In this document: piece by piece, positions 50,484 to 58,663 of the stretch | How positions within the stretch are numbered: the stretch's first letter is position 1 | Layout of the letters: every line of letters starts with the position of its first letter | NCBI RefSeq assembly: GCF_006170445.1 | Contig: NZ_VCNA01000008.1 | Span: 62,001 to 126,000 of the forward strand | DNA: 64,000 bases | Direction of reading: 5' to 3' | Source of the DNA: Brevibacillus dissolubilis | GTDB lineage: Bacteria > Bacillota > Bacilli > Brevibacillales > Brevibacillaceae | The notes under the pieces: generated by a model | Databases searched by the model: none | What the model was told of the DNA's origin: nothing | Seen by the model: the letters and a program-made list of their open reading frames with translations, nothing else | Translations under genes and position numbers: made by a program

Positions 50484-51485
50484 TTAACGCTGACGGTTGG
50501 TTAAGTCATCTGCTGGATGCGGCAAGCTTCTCGGAGTCTGTGTACCCGGTCCGACGAGCTCTGCCGGCTCCAAGCCTTTGGTGTTCATTCCTGGGCTTGG
50601 CAGTTCGAACTTCTGACCGTAATCCCAGATATACGTCTGGATGCGCGAATGCTCGCTGACACGCTGTTCGTTCATATCGTAGTTCGAGCGGATTTCCATC
50701 TCCAGCATCGTCGGCAGATTCCGCTTGATATCGTAATAGACGGTATACTCCGCCTCCAGCTGCATATCCTCGATCAGCTCGTCGATGTTGTACAAGGCTT
50801 TCGCCTGTTGGATACGTGCTCCACTCCCCATCAGACCCAGTTGGTCGCGGGAGAGGGTAAACACTCCTTTTGTCAGGGTCGGATAAGCAGACTGCACCGC
50901 CTGCACATTAGCACCTTGGCTGTTGGCATCTACCTGTGCGCGCAATTGGTCAGAGAGCATCTGCTTGAGCTGTCTGGAGTCGAGCAAGACACGTACACTG
51001 GCCAAGTTGTCATCCTTGTTCTCATCGCGAAGCGGAACGACCTTGGTACGCATCCGCTCCATCTGCTGGAAGCTGAACTCTGGTGACCAGTTGGCCAGCT
51101 GCTGTCTCAATGAGAATTCCTGATCACCCACCGGACGCCATGCTTCCTGTTCACCCAGCTTGGCATAAAGCTGATTGTCACGGGAGAGAATCGCCATATC
51201 CGCTGATTTCTTCTGATCTGGTACAGATGTTTTGATGCTGACGAACGCATCCTTGCCATTTACCTGTCCGGCGAAGTTCACCAGATTTCCGTTGGCGTCA
51301 AAGCCGGTCAACAATCGGGTCCACCCATGAAACGAATACCCCTGCTGTTTGCTGAAATTGCTTCGGAGTGCCTTGAATTGGGCGTCCGCATTTTGGGCGG
51401 TATTTTGCGGGTCACTGCAACCCACCAGTAAAACGACGGTCAGGGCGAGCAGCGTGCCAAGCCTTGAGCCTTTTCGTTTGATCAT
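50484..51485 (-). CDS. Lipoprotein of unknown function
   Basis: 333 aa from the ATG at 51485 (AAAGGAGG nine bases upstream). Lipoprotein signal peptide with lipobox VVLLVGC (Cys near 23). Mature part: KQQGYSFHGWTRLLTGFDAN, VNGKDAFVSIKTSVPDQKKS, LYAKLGEQEAWRPVGDQEFS, and YTVYYDIKRNLPTMLEMEIR, a beta-rich pattern resembling LolA/LppX-like or DUF6612-type lipoproteins. The C-terminus is Pro-rich. Single gene convergent with the EEP-family gene. Function unknown. Confidence 0.85.
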   Translation of the reverse strand: MIKRKGSRLGTLLALTVVLLVGCSDPQNTAQNADAQFKALRSNFSKQQGYSFHGWTRLLTGFDANGNLVNFAGQVNGKDAFVSIKTSVPDQKKSADMAILSRDNQLYAKLGEQEAWRPVGDQEFSLRQQLANWSPEFSFQQMERMRTKVVPLRDENKDDNLASVRVLLDSRQLKQMLSDQLRAQVDANSQGANVQAVQSAYPTLTKGVFTLSRDQLGLMGSGARIQQAKALYNIDELIEDMQLEAEYTVYYDIKRNLPTMLEMEIRSNYDMNEQRVSEHSRIQTYIWDYGQKFELPSPGMNTKGLEPAELVGPGTQTPRSLPHPADDLTNRQR

Positions 51486-51556
51486 CAACGTCACCCTCCT
51501 TTTGCTTTCTTTAGGTTGTCCGAGGGTGTACGTGCTTATGCGAAAGGGCTATTGGC

Positions 51557-52561
51557 CTACAGAGAATAATAGATGACGCCGTCACGCTCCGTTGTCTCTA
51601 CCTGATACAGCATGGTCAGAAGATCCAAATGACCCAGAGTCTCTGAGATGACCAATGGCAGTTCTTTCTGATATTTGGTCGGGAAAAGCCCCTGGGCCAG
51701 CTCATACGCGGTCTTCTCCCCATCCTGCAAAAATCCTCTGAGGACGTTGGTTCGCTTCCAGTTGTTTTGCAGACGCTCTGTGATCAATTCATGGTGATTC
51801 GTCACCAGCTCACCATGACCTGGCAGGATCAGCTCGATCGGCAACCCTAAGCACATCTCCATCGAGGTGCGGTACTGAACCAGTGTCATCGGGCGGACCT
51901 GTGAGCGGTCAAGAGGCGGCTCGATGAATGCATTGGACGAAATATGCTGGATGATATGATCACCTGCGATCATGACACGGTCGGACTCCCGTAAAAAGGA
52001 GACATGATCCTGTGCATGCCCCGGTGTCGTCAACACCTTCCACTCCGGCAAATGAGGCAGCGTCTCTCCGTGCCGGATCGTTCCGTCGATCTTCGTCGCC
52101 TCAGCGAAGGTCTGCATCATCATCCGGAATCGGACGATCACCCCCAGCATCTCCTGTGGTACACCGCACTGGACATACAACTTGTGAAAAAATTCATCAT
52201 GATACTGTAAAAAATCCTCATCCATCTCCACAAAGGGAATCGCATACGGGTGGCAGTACACCTTGGCGCCGCTTGCCTGTCTGACCCGCTCCAGCATCCC
52301 GGAATGATCCACGTGATGATGGGTCAGAACGATCTGCTTGATCTGACTGAGTGAATGCCCACTCATTTCAAGACCTTGATGAAGTGCCTCCCACGCTGCG
52401 TCCGTTCTTGGGCCGACGTCTACCAGTGTCGGTGTCTCCCCTGTAATCAGATACAGATTAACCGGACCTACGGCAAACGGAGTCGGAACCGTGATTTGGT
52501 ACACGCCTGAGGCCACTTCTCTTGCTGCTCCTGCTTCCTGATTGTTATCTATATGGGTCAC
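51557..52561 (-). CDS. MBL-fold metallo-hydrolase (glyoxalase II-like)
   Basis: 334 aa from a GTG seven bases after AGGAGAG. Metal motif LTHHHVDHSGMLERV (HxHxDH, residues about 81-89), a further His in TTPGHAQDHVSF, Asp in MIAGDHII, and His in ILPGHGELVTNH complete a di-zinc site. The C-terminal helical region (residues 250-334) is typical of the RNase Z/hydroxyacylglutathione-like group. Substrate unknown; probably thioester or phosphoester. Single gene. Confidence 0.92.
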   Translation of the reverse strand: MTHIDNNQEAGAAREVASGVYQITVPTPFAVGPVNLYLITGETPTLVDVGPRTDAAWEALHQGLEMSGHSLSQIKQIVLTHHHVDHSGMLERVRQASGAKVYCHPYAIPFVEMDEDFLQYHDEFFHKLYVQCGVPQEMLGVIVRFRMMMQTFAEATKIDGTIRHGETLPHLPEWKVLTTPGHAQDHVSFLRESDRVMIAGDHIIQHISSNAFIEPPLDRSQVRPMTLVQYRTSMEMCLGLPIELILPGHGELVTNHHELITERLQNNWKRTNVLRGFLQDGEKTAYELAQGLFPTKYQKELPLVISETLGHLDLLTMLYQVETTERDGVIYYSL

Positions 52562-52640
52562 ACGCCGTCTCTCCTGTCTATCACATCATGTTCTTATTCT
52601 TAAGTTTACCACAGTCGTATCAGTTCTTTCCTTTCCCTGG

Positions 52641-52682
52641 CAAAAAAACAGCCAGCCCCTCACTTCGGAGGAAGGCTAGCTT
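52641..52682 (-). terminator. Terminator of the GAF/GGDEF gene
   Basis: GCTAGCC..CCTC / GAGG..GGCTGGC stem overlapping the stop codon region, followed by TTTTTTT on the minus strand. Confidence 0.7.
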
Positions 52683-54940
52683 TTGTAGGTGGTCACTTGG
52701 TTGCGGCCATTTCGCTTGGAATCATACAACGCCACGTCGGCCGACTGAAACAGTGCCTCGACGCTCATGTTCTGCTGGGTGGCCCGATCCCATTTGGCAA
52801 CACCGCTTGAGATGGTCACGGCCGGTTCAGTTCCACTCTCGACCAGACGACGCATCCGTTCTGCGATTTCGGCTGCTTTTTCCAGATCGACACGCGGCAG
52901 ATAGATCGCGATTTCCTCTCCGCCCCAGCGTGCCGCGATATCGCTCTCACGGATACTCTGCTTGATCAGGGAAGATACCCGGATGAGAATCTCGTCCCCC
53001 ACTTGGTGACCGTACGTATCGTTGACTTTTTTGAAAAAGTCAATGTCAATCAGAATCAAAGAGCCTGAGCTGTCTTTGCCAAGGGATTCATGCACCTTGT
53101 CATTGAGGAATTTGCGCGCATACAATCCGGTCAGGTTGTCAGTAATCACCATTCGGCGCACTTCGCTGTGAAGCAGTGCATTGGTAATCGCCAGACTGGT
53201 ATGCTGCCCGACGATTTCGAGCAGCTTGAAGTCATCGAAGCTGAAGAAATGTCCACGGGAGTCCGCTACCAACAGCACGCCTGTGACATCCGTTCCCTGC
53301 ATCAGCGGTACCCCCATCAATGAGGCGAATTCCACCAGAGAAAACGGCATCGTCTCTACGCTTGGATTCGCCAGGATCACCGCACGCTTCTCCGTCACCA
53401 TATCGGTAATCGGCTGTTCCTCGATCGGCACCCAGCGGCCCACGTCTGTCGGATTGGAGGAACAAAGCACCTCCAGATGATTGCCCTCTTCCGTCTTGCG
53501 CAGGATCGCACAGTACTCTGCATCAAACTGATTCAACAGCATGTTCGTAACAAAGCTGAGGATTTCATCGAGATTCAGACTTCGGTTAAGCTGTTGCGCC
53601 ATTTCGTTTATCAGACGCAGCTCGCGGATCAGGTTGCGGGATTGCTGATACAGCTGGGCATTTTCAAAAGCAGTCCCTGCTGTCTCCGCCAAAATCGAGA
53701 TATATTCGGTCTCTTGCTCATTGAGATTCACCAGTTCATTGGTCGTCAGCTGCAAGACCCCATAGATCCCCTGTTTCCCGAGAAGCGGCGCAGCCAGCAC
53801 GGTGACCAAGCGGCCATCCTTTATCTGTGTGCCGACGACTGGACGTCCCTCGATATAGGCCTGATTGCTGTATTCATTTTCTCCAGCCTGAAACAGCAGT
53901 GACTTGACCGGCAGGGTCGTGTTGGTCTCGACGCTCAAATAGAGATCCACCGTAAAATACGGATACAGCATCGGAATACTGTTGATGATCTCCTCCAGCA
54001 CGTTGTTCACATCGATGGAGGCTTGGATTTTTTTGGTCAAGCCGTACAGCAGGTCTTTTTTCTTCGCATCGCGATGGATATCATCAAGCTGAATCGCGCG
54101 CACCAGGGAAAAACTGATCTTGTCCCCGACGGTCTGTAAAAAAGCAACGTCCCGCTCATCAAACACATATGGCTCGTCAGGCGGGATATGCAGGATCAGG
54201 GCGATTAACGGCTTGGCTTCACAGATGACCGGATAGATCACCACTTTGTTGCCATCCGTCACCATCGGCTCTACCGGCTTCCCGGCAAAACGAGCTAAGA
54301 TTTCGCCCAGTTGTGTCGATTCTTTATGTTTTCTCTCAGTCGTGATGCGGTCCTGTGGGATCATCAGACCGCGCTGATCCAGCTTCACGGCAGAGCAATA
54401 GCCTTTTTCCACAATCTCATCAATCTGCTCAATCACACCCCTGATCAAATCAATGGAGCGTTCATAGCGGTTCGCATTCATCACGATCTGGCTGGCCGCC
54501 TGATGAATATAAGCATCATAGCCCATCAGGATCAACGGCTCCATCGCGCGGATGTACGCTAAGAGATCCACTTCCAATGCCTGCTTAGGTGCCGCCAGTC
54601 CAATCGTCGCACGCAGGCGTCCATCTCTTTCTTTGAGCGGAACCACTGCCCACGATACAGGCAGAGAGTGACCATCATCCTCCAGATACGCAATCTCACC
54701 GGTCTGGATGGCTTCGAACACCACCGAATGCAGGTTCAAGTCACTCTCTTGCCATGCCTGAAGAACCGGATCGGTCTTATTATCTTCAGCAAGCAATGGA
54801 ATACAAGTTAGGATTTGCCCCAAAGAGTCGGTCAGGAAAAGGGTTCCCGGGCAATTTTTTGGCCAGGAATGCAGAAAAAATGGGATCATGTATTTAAATA
54901 CGGTTTCTAATTTCCCTAGCATCTGTGATTGGATAGCCAA
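52676..54940 (-). CDS. Multi-GAF diguanylate cyclase (GGDEF), DgcP/YtrP-like
   Basis: 754 aa from a TTG seven bases after AGAGGG. No transmembrane helices. An N-terminal sensor region and at least two GAF domains (about 310-450, KKDLLYGLTKKIQASIDVNN; about 460-600, LRLINEMAQQLNRSLNLDEI) precede a GGDEF domain (600-754): DNLTGLYARKFL, IDIDFFKKVNDTYGHQVGDE, and RWGGEEIAIYLPR. The active site reads GGEEI, with Ile where Phe is usual; an allosteric I-site RESD lies five residues upstream. In B. subtilis the related ytrP (dgcP) lies in the same neighbourhood as rpsD and tyrS. Expected to make c-di-GMP, opposing the HD-GYP protein. Confidence 0.88.
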   Translation of the reverse strand: MAIQSQMLGKLETVFKYMIPFFLHSWPKNCPGTLFLTDSLGQILTCIPLLAEDNKTDPVLQAWQESDLNLHSVVFEAIQTGEIAYLEDDGHSLPVSWAVVPLKERDGRLRATIGLAAPKQALEVDLLAYIRAMEPLILMGYDAYIHQAASQIVMNANRYERSIDLIRGVIEQIDEIVEKGYCSAVKLDQRGLMIPQDRITTERKHKESTQLGEILARFAGKPVEPMVTDGNKVVIYPVICEAKPLIALILHIPPDEPYVFDERDVAFLQTVGDKISFSLVRAIQLDDIHRDAKKKDLLYGLTKKIQASIDVNNVLEEIINSIPMLYPYFTVDLYLSVETNTTLPVKSLLFQAGENEYSNQAYIEGRPVVGTQIKDGRLVTVLAAPLLGKQGIYGVLQLTTNELVNLNEQETEYISILAETAGTAFENAQLYQQSRNLIRELRLINEMAQQLNRSLNLDEILSFVTNMLLNQFDAEYCAILRKTEEGNHLEVLCSSNPTDVGRWVPIEEQPITDMVTEKRAVILANPSVETMPFSLVEFASLMGVPLMQGTDVTGVLLVADSRGHFFSFDDFKLLEIVGQHTSLAITNALLHSEVRRMVITDNLTGLYARKFLNDKVHESLGKDSSGSLILIDIDFFKKVNDTYGHQVGDEILIRVSSLIKQSIRESDIAARWGGEEIAIYLPRVDLEKAAEIAERMRRLVESGTEPAVTISSGVAKWDRATQQNMSVEALFQSADVALYDSKRNGRNQVTTYKS

Positions 54941-54967
54941 AAAAATTCCCTCTTCCTTTTCTAAGAA

Positions 54968-55579
54968 TTACAACTCATGCGGGTCAAAGGGATCAGTGGG
55001 CAGATGATGCGTCCGGTTGATCTCTACCACTTCCCATTTGTCTAAAGCGAAACGGAGAATGCTAATACCCGTATTATCTATACGCGATATCCCTGTCCCT
55101 TGCTTCCCTTCCGTAATGTAATGAAGAAAGCCATTGATGAGACCACCGTGGCTGACAGCTGCAATCGTCTTGCCCGGATGGGACATCACCAGTTCACCGA
55201 GCGCCTGGTGAGCACGCTTTTGCATATCTGTAAAAGATTCAATTCCATATGAAGTTTCGTACGCTTCATTTGCACGCTTACGTTCTTCGATTTCAACAGG
55301 GGTAAGTCCTTCCCATTCCCCAAAAGAACGTTCACGCAAACCTGCTGTAATGGTAAGCTGCGTACCCGTCACATCAGCCACAGCCTTGGCGGTGACATGT
55401 GCACGCTTGAGATCGCTTGTATAAATATGGTCAAACTTATGCCCTGCCAGATATCCGGCAAGAAGCTTGGCCTGATGAAGTCCGGTTTCATTTAATTCGA
55501 TATCGCTGTGGCCCTGAATTCGGCCAAGCACGTTCCAAGAAGTTTCCCCATGGCGAATCAAATAGAGGAAGGTCTCCAT
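54968..55579 (-). CDS. Histidine phosphatase (phosphoglycerate mutase-like)
   Basis: 203 aa from the ATG at 55579, after GGAGGGGGT. Branch 2H phosphatase: RHGETSWNVLGRIQGHSDIE (phospho-His motif RHGE near residue 10), RSFGEWEGLTPVEIEERK (Glu), and VSHGGLINGFL (second His). Most single-domain members act as broad phosphatases, e.g. on alpha-ribazole-P or sugar phosphates. It follows nothing on its strand within 140 bases and lies 27 bases before the GGDEF gene, so they may share a transcript. Confidence 0.92.
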   Translation of the reverse strand: METFLYLIRHGETSWNVLGRIQGHSDIELNETGLHQAKLLAGYLAGHKFDHIYTSDLKRAHVTAKAVADVTGTQLTITAGLRERSFGEWEGLTPVEIEERKRANEAYETSYGIESFTDMQKRAHQALGELVMSHPGKTIAAVSHGGLINGFLHYITEGKQGTGISRIDNTGISILRFALDKWEVVEINRTHHLPTDPFDPHEL

Positions 55580-55711
55580 CACTATACCCCCTCCTATACT
55601 GCTTGTAAATAAAATCAATACATTATAATTATAAAGGATTAGCCTGATTCATGCTAGAATCTTAAAAAACTTCCAAACGATTTTTAACATTAGTTTACGC
55701 AGAATCACGAC

Positions 55712-55739
55712 TTGACTTTCCTATCTATTCCCCTATAAA
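55712..55739 (+). promoter_or_regulatory. SigA promoter of rpsD
   Basis: TTGACT (55712-55717), 16-base spacer, TATAAA (55734-55739, reading TATAAAAT). Confidence 0.75.
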
Positions 55740-55744
55740 ATAGT

Positions 55745-55949
55745 TTGTATGTGTTTTAGGGTAGCATTGATTGCAGGTAAAAACGAGTGGTTATCCAGAT
55801 TAGTTTCACCCTTTTCAGTAAAGCGGCTGCTCCTGAGAAAGGTGCACGATGCGGAAACGCTACCGTCCGAAGTTCGTGTAGCTAAAGTTGAGACTGGCCC
55901 CTCGGAAGTAAACACCTGTAAATCTGATCTTAAAGGAGAATGAAATTCA
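55745..55949 (+). ncRNA. Probable rpsD (S4) autoregulatory leader
   Basis: About 200 untranslated bases between the promoter and rpsD. In Bacillales, S4 binds a pseudoknot leader in the rpsD mRNA and represses its own translation. The segment GAAAGGTGCACGATGCGGAA and the pairing possibilities around it fit that class, but I did not fold it. AAAGGAG is 11 bases before the ATG. Confidence 0.6.
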
Positions 55950-56549
55950 ATGGCTCGTTACACAGGTCCTCGTCACAAACTCGCACGTCGTCTCGGTATC
56001 TCCCTCGACGGCACAGGCAAAGACATTAAACGTAACTTCCCACCAGGACAACACGGTCACGCTAACCGCCGTAAACTCTCTGAGTACGGTATCCAGCTGC
56101 AAGAGAAGCAAAAACTTCGTCACATGTTCGGCATGAACGAAAAACAATTCCGCCGTACATTCGAACAAGCTTCTAAACTCCAAGGCGTACTTGGTGAAAA
56201 CTTCATGAAATTGCTCGAATCCCGCCTCGACAACGTGGTATACCGTATGGGCTTCGCACCAACCCGCCCGGCTGCTCGTCAGCTCGTTAACCACGGTCAC
56301 TTCCTCGTAAACGGTAAAAAAGTAGACATCGCTTCCTACCGTGTACAACCAGGCGACGTGATTTCCGTTCGTGAAAAATCCCGTAACCTCCAACTCGTGA
56401 AAGATGCGATCGAAACCCGCACTTTCGTTCCTAACTTTGTCACTGTTGATGACAACAAACTCGAAGGTACTTTCACCCGTCTTCCAGACCGCTCTGAAAT
56501 GCCTGCTGAGATCAACGAAAAACTCATCGTTGAGTTCTACAGCCGTTAA
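55950..56549 (+). CDS. rpsD: 30S ribosomal protein S4
   Basis: 199 aa. [20 protein letters not shown] at the N-terminus, [40 protein letters not shown] and the S4 RNA-binding domain [20 protein letters not shown]. It is the zinc-free (C-) form: no Cys cluster is present in the N-terminal domain. S4 nucleates 16S rRNA assembly and represses its own mRNA. Monocistronic, with its own promoter, leader and terminator. Codon usage is strongly biased, as expected for a highly expressed gene. Confidence 0.99.
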   Translation: MARYTGPRHKLARRLGISLDGTGKDIKRNFPPGQHGHANRRKLSEYGIQLQEKQKLRHMFGMNEKQFRRTFEQASKLQGVLGENFMKLLESRLDNVVYRMGFAPTRPAARQLVNHGHFLVNGKKVDIASYRVQPGDVISVREKSRNLQLVKDAIETRTFVPNFVTVDDNKLEGTFTRLPDRSEMPAEINEKLIVEFYSR

Positions 56550-56559
56550 TAATTGGTTC

Positions 56560-57231
56560 TTACCTAAGACCATTATCGATAGCTATGAAAAAACTGGAGC
56601 TAATCTGCTCCAGTTTTTTTGTTGTCTTTTTTCCCCTTCTGCTACTGGTTTGGTTCTCCTCACTCCGTAAGCCTCCCATGAAGATCGTGACGATCATTAT
56701 AAAATGAAATAGAAACCATCCCAGCTGCCCATAGTTGAAATGCCTGATCGCAATCGGTCTTCGCAAATCAGCCGGAACGATCACGCCACCGATATATTCA
56801 TGGATCAGCAGAAAAATCCACCACCACGTATACGAATCCCACAGATCCTAGGCATATTTGTAATAAATAATGTTGGTTTGATAGATCACGAACACCTCAA
56901 AAGCCATTCCTATGTGAATCATTGCCCAGTAAAAAGAAATTTTCTATCCCCAGTGAGCCGGACTGTATCTCACCCCCACCAATACATAAAACGGCAGCAA
57001 TGTGGCAATTGCACTGAACGGCATGATGCTCTTATCCGGTATGTATTGTGGATCAAACCCATAAAAACCGACTTTCACAAAAAGATAGCAGATGATATTG
57101 CCGGATATCACTGTGATCAGATACAAAAGACCGTATCGTCTCCAATCCAGCCGAACGATAAAGAAGGAGCCAACAACAGACAAGAGACTCATTCCCAGCA
57201 AAAGGAATGTTTCGAGATTTAAATCGAAATA
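56560..57231 (-). pseudogene. CBO0543-family membrane protein pseudogene with two in-frame TAG stops
   Basis: One continuous minus-strand frame reads YFDLNLETFLLLGMSLL, VRLDWRRYGLLYLITVISGN, YVLVGVRYSPAHWG-stop-KISFYWAMIHIGM, YYKYA-stop-DLWDSYTWWWIFLL, GGVIVPADLRRPI and LGWFLFHFIMIVTIFMGGL. This is the pattern of CBO0543-type multi-spanning proteins. Both stops are TAG at positions where relatives, as I recall them, have Trp (TGG). There is also no start codon seven to ten bases after the upstream GGGAGGAG. No frameshift is seen, so decay looks recent. Confidence 0.75.
56585..56620. terminator. Terminator of rpsD
   Basis: AAACTGGAGC / GCTCCAGTTT stem, six-base loop, seven Ts. The reading frame of the CBO0543-type pseudogene runs into it from the other side. 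Confidence 0.9.
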
Positions 57232-57286
57232 CGCTGCCCGACTCCTCCCGAATCATCTTTTTCCTAGTGTGTCCAGTGATGGGAGG

Positions 57287-57346
57287 AAATAAAGAAGAAG
57301 GAGACCAGACCCTTTTGGGGTACTCGTCTCCTTCTTTATTTTCGAA
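57287..57346. terminator. Strong bidirectional hairpin upstream of the toxin array
   Basis: AAATAAAGAAG..GGAGAC pairs with GTCTCCTTCTTTATTT, about 16 bp with a small bulge, A- and T-rich outside. It insulates the pseudogene from the toxin-antitoxin repeats. Confidence 0.8.
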
Positions 57347-57502
57347 TCAGCCCTTGCTGTCTTCCAGCGGGAACCACCAGCAAAAATTTGTCGAATCTCT
57401 TGTCCAGCTTTTGCTCTTATCGGGTTTATGATGGTTTCAGTACAATAGCATAGGCTCCTCAAGGGTGACCGGCTCACTCCCCGATGAAAGGGGGTGAGGA
57501 TG

Positions 57503-57619
57503 ATGACAGTTTTCGAATCTCTAAGCTTAGCTTTGGCATTCGGTTCGTTGATCAGTTCACTGATCATCGGTACGTTAACCATCGTGGTTATGTATCTGTC
57601 TAATCGTAAAGAAAAGTAG
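57503..57619 (+). CDS. Holin-like type I toxin, copy 1
   Basis: 38 aa: MTVFESLSLALAFGSLISSL at the start, then IIGTLTIVVMYLSNRKEK. One transmembrane helix with a basic tail, the Hol-Tox/TxpA-BsrG-like family of small hydrophobic toxins. A second in-frame ATG lies directly before it (57500). The ribosome site GGGGGTGAG is paired with CTCACTCCCC in a hairpin (57473-57498), typical of translation-locked toxin mRNAs. Likely promoter TTATCG-18-TACAAT (TACAAT 57441-57446). The transcript would end at the GGCCGCAGATG hairpin (57695-57732), overlapping the antisense RNA. Confidence 0.85.
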   Translation: MTVFESLSLALAFGSLISSLIIGTLTIVVMYLSNRKEK

Positions 57620-57729
57620 GTCACCTCCCTTGAGTGGCGTGACCTACTTTGACCCAACTACGAGCCAGCCCTTTGAGGGCAAGCTTATTGTACCGGCCGC
57701 AGATGTTACCAGCATCTGCGGCCTTCTTA
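57608..57729 (-). ncRNA. Antisense antitoxin RNA, copy 1
   Basis: Minus-strand promoter TTGGAT (57764-57759), 17 bases, TATAAT (57741-57736). The RNA would run about 120 bases and end at the hairpin GTAGGTCAC / GTGACCTAC (57647-57616) followed by TTTTCTTT. It is complementary to the 3' part of the toxin mRNA including its last codons, the RatA/TxpA arrangement. Confidence 0.7.
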
Positions 57730-57945
57730 TTTTCGATTATATCACGGTAAAATCAATTATCCAAAGTCACTTCTCGCTTAATTTTATCCATCAGTTCTTA
57801 CTGTTTTCCTGAAGAAACACAAGCAAAAATTTGTCGAATCTCTTGTCCAGCTTTTGCTCTTATCGGGTTTATGATGGGTTCAGTACAATAGCATAGGCTC
57901 CTCAAGGGTGACCGGCTCACTCCCCGATGAAAGGGGGTGAGGATG

Positions 57946-58062
57946 ATGACAGTTTTCGAATCTCTAAGCTTAGCTTTGGCATTCGGTTCGTTGATCAGTT
58001 CACTGATCATCGGTACGTTAACCATCGTGGTGACGTATCTGTCTAATCGTAAAGAAAAGTAG
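57946..58062 (+). CDS. Holin-like type I toxin, copy 2
   Basis: 38 aa, identical to copies 1 and 3 except Met30 replaced by Thr (TIVVTYLSNRKEK), which puts a polar residue at the end of the membrane helix. Same double ATG, same ribosome-site hairpin. The hairpin after the stop keeps its GTAGGTCAC/GTGACCTAC stem while the loop sequence differs from copy 1. Confidence 0.85.
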   Translation: MTVFESLSLALAFGSLISSLIIGTLTIVVTYLSNRKEK

Positions 58063-58179
58063 GTCACGCTCTTAACCTTGAGACCCCGTGACCTACTACA
58101 CCCAGATATTCGAGCCGGCCCTTTGAGGGCAAGCTTATTGTACCGGCCGCAGATGTTACCAGCATCTGCGGTCTTCTTA
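58051..58179 (-). ncRNA. Antisense antitoxin RNA, copy 2
   Basis: Same promoter elements as copy 1: TTGGAT (58214-58209), 17 bases, TATAAT (58191-58186); terminator stem GTAGGTCAC/GTGACCTAC (58096-58059) with a different loop. Confidence 0.7.
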
Positions 58180-58395
58180 TTTTCGATTATATCACGGTAA
58201 AATCAATTATCCAAAGTCACTTCTCGCTTAATTTTATCCATCAGTTCTTACTGTTTTCCTGAAGAAACACAAGCAAAAATTTGTCGAATCTCATGTCCAG
58301 CTTTTGCTCTTATCGGGTTTATGATGGTTTCAGTACAATAGCATAGGCTCCTCAAGGGTGACCGGCTCACTCCCCGATGAAAGGGGGTGAGGATG

Positions 58396-58512
58396 ATGAC
58401 AGTTTTCGAATCTCTAAGCTTAGCTTTGGCATTCGGTTCGTTGATCAGTTCACTGATCATCGGTACGTTAACCATCGTGGTTATGTATCTGTCTAATCGT
58501 AAAGAAAAGTAG
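58396..58512 (+). CDS. Holin-like type I toxin, copy 3
   Basis: 38 aa, protein identical to copy 1. Same upstream hairpin and double ATG. Downstream stems are kept while loops and the distal terminator differ (CCACAGATG in place of CCGCAGATG, with the matching change on the other arm). Confidence 0.85.
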   Translation: MTVFESLSLALAFGSLISSLIIGTLTIVVMYLSNRKEK

Positions 58513-58622
58513 GTCACCTCCCTTTGAGCAGAGTGACCTACTATACACCAACACCGAGCCGCCCCTTCAGGGCAAGCTTATTGTATCGGCCACAGATGTT
58601 ACCAGCATCTGTGGCCTTCTTA
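58501..58622 (-). ncRNA. Antisense antitoxin RNA, copy 3
   Basis: Promoter TTGGGA (58658-58653), 18 bases, TATAAT (58634-58629); terminator stem GTAGGTCAC/GTGACCTAC (58541-58509) then TTTTCTTT. Confidence 0.65.
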
Positions 58623-58663
58623 TTTGTCATTATATCACGCTAAAAGCATTTTTCCCAAATCGC

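Larger units (their letters stand above)
57381..58658. repeat. Three tandem type I toxin-antitoxin cassettes
   Basis: Near-identical units begin at about 57381, 57834 and 58274, each about 440-450 bases and each carrying a toxin ORF, a ribosome-site hairpin, two terminators and an antisense promoter. Units 1 and 2 are nearly identical including the spacer; unit 3 diverges at its right end. The divergence lies mainly in the hairpin loops. Confidence 0.9.

Noticed and set aside
57253-58517. Three similar minus-strand ORFs of about 89-134 aa (MTYFSLRLDRY...) across the toxin array
   Set aside because: They are the reverse complement of the triplicated toxin cassettes, run through the toxin gene, its hairpins and the antisense region, and have no ribosome sites. 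The plus-strand toxins explain the repetition.
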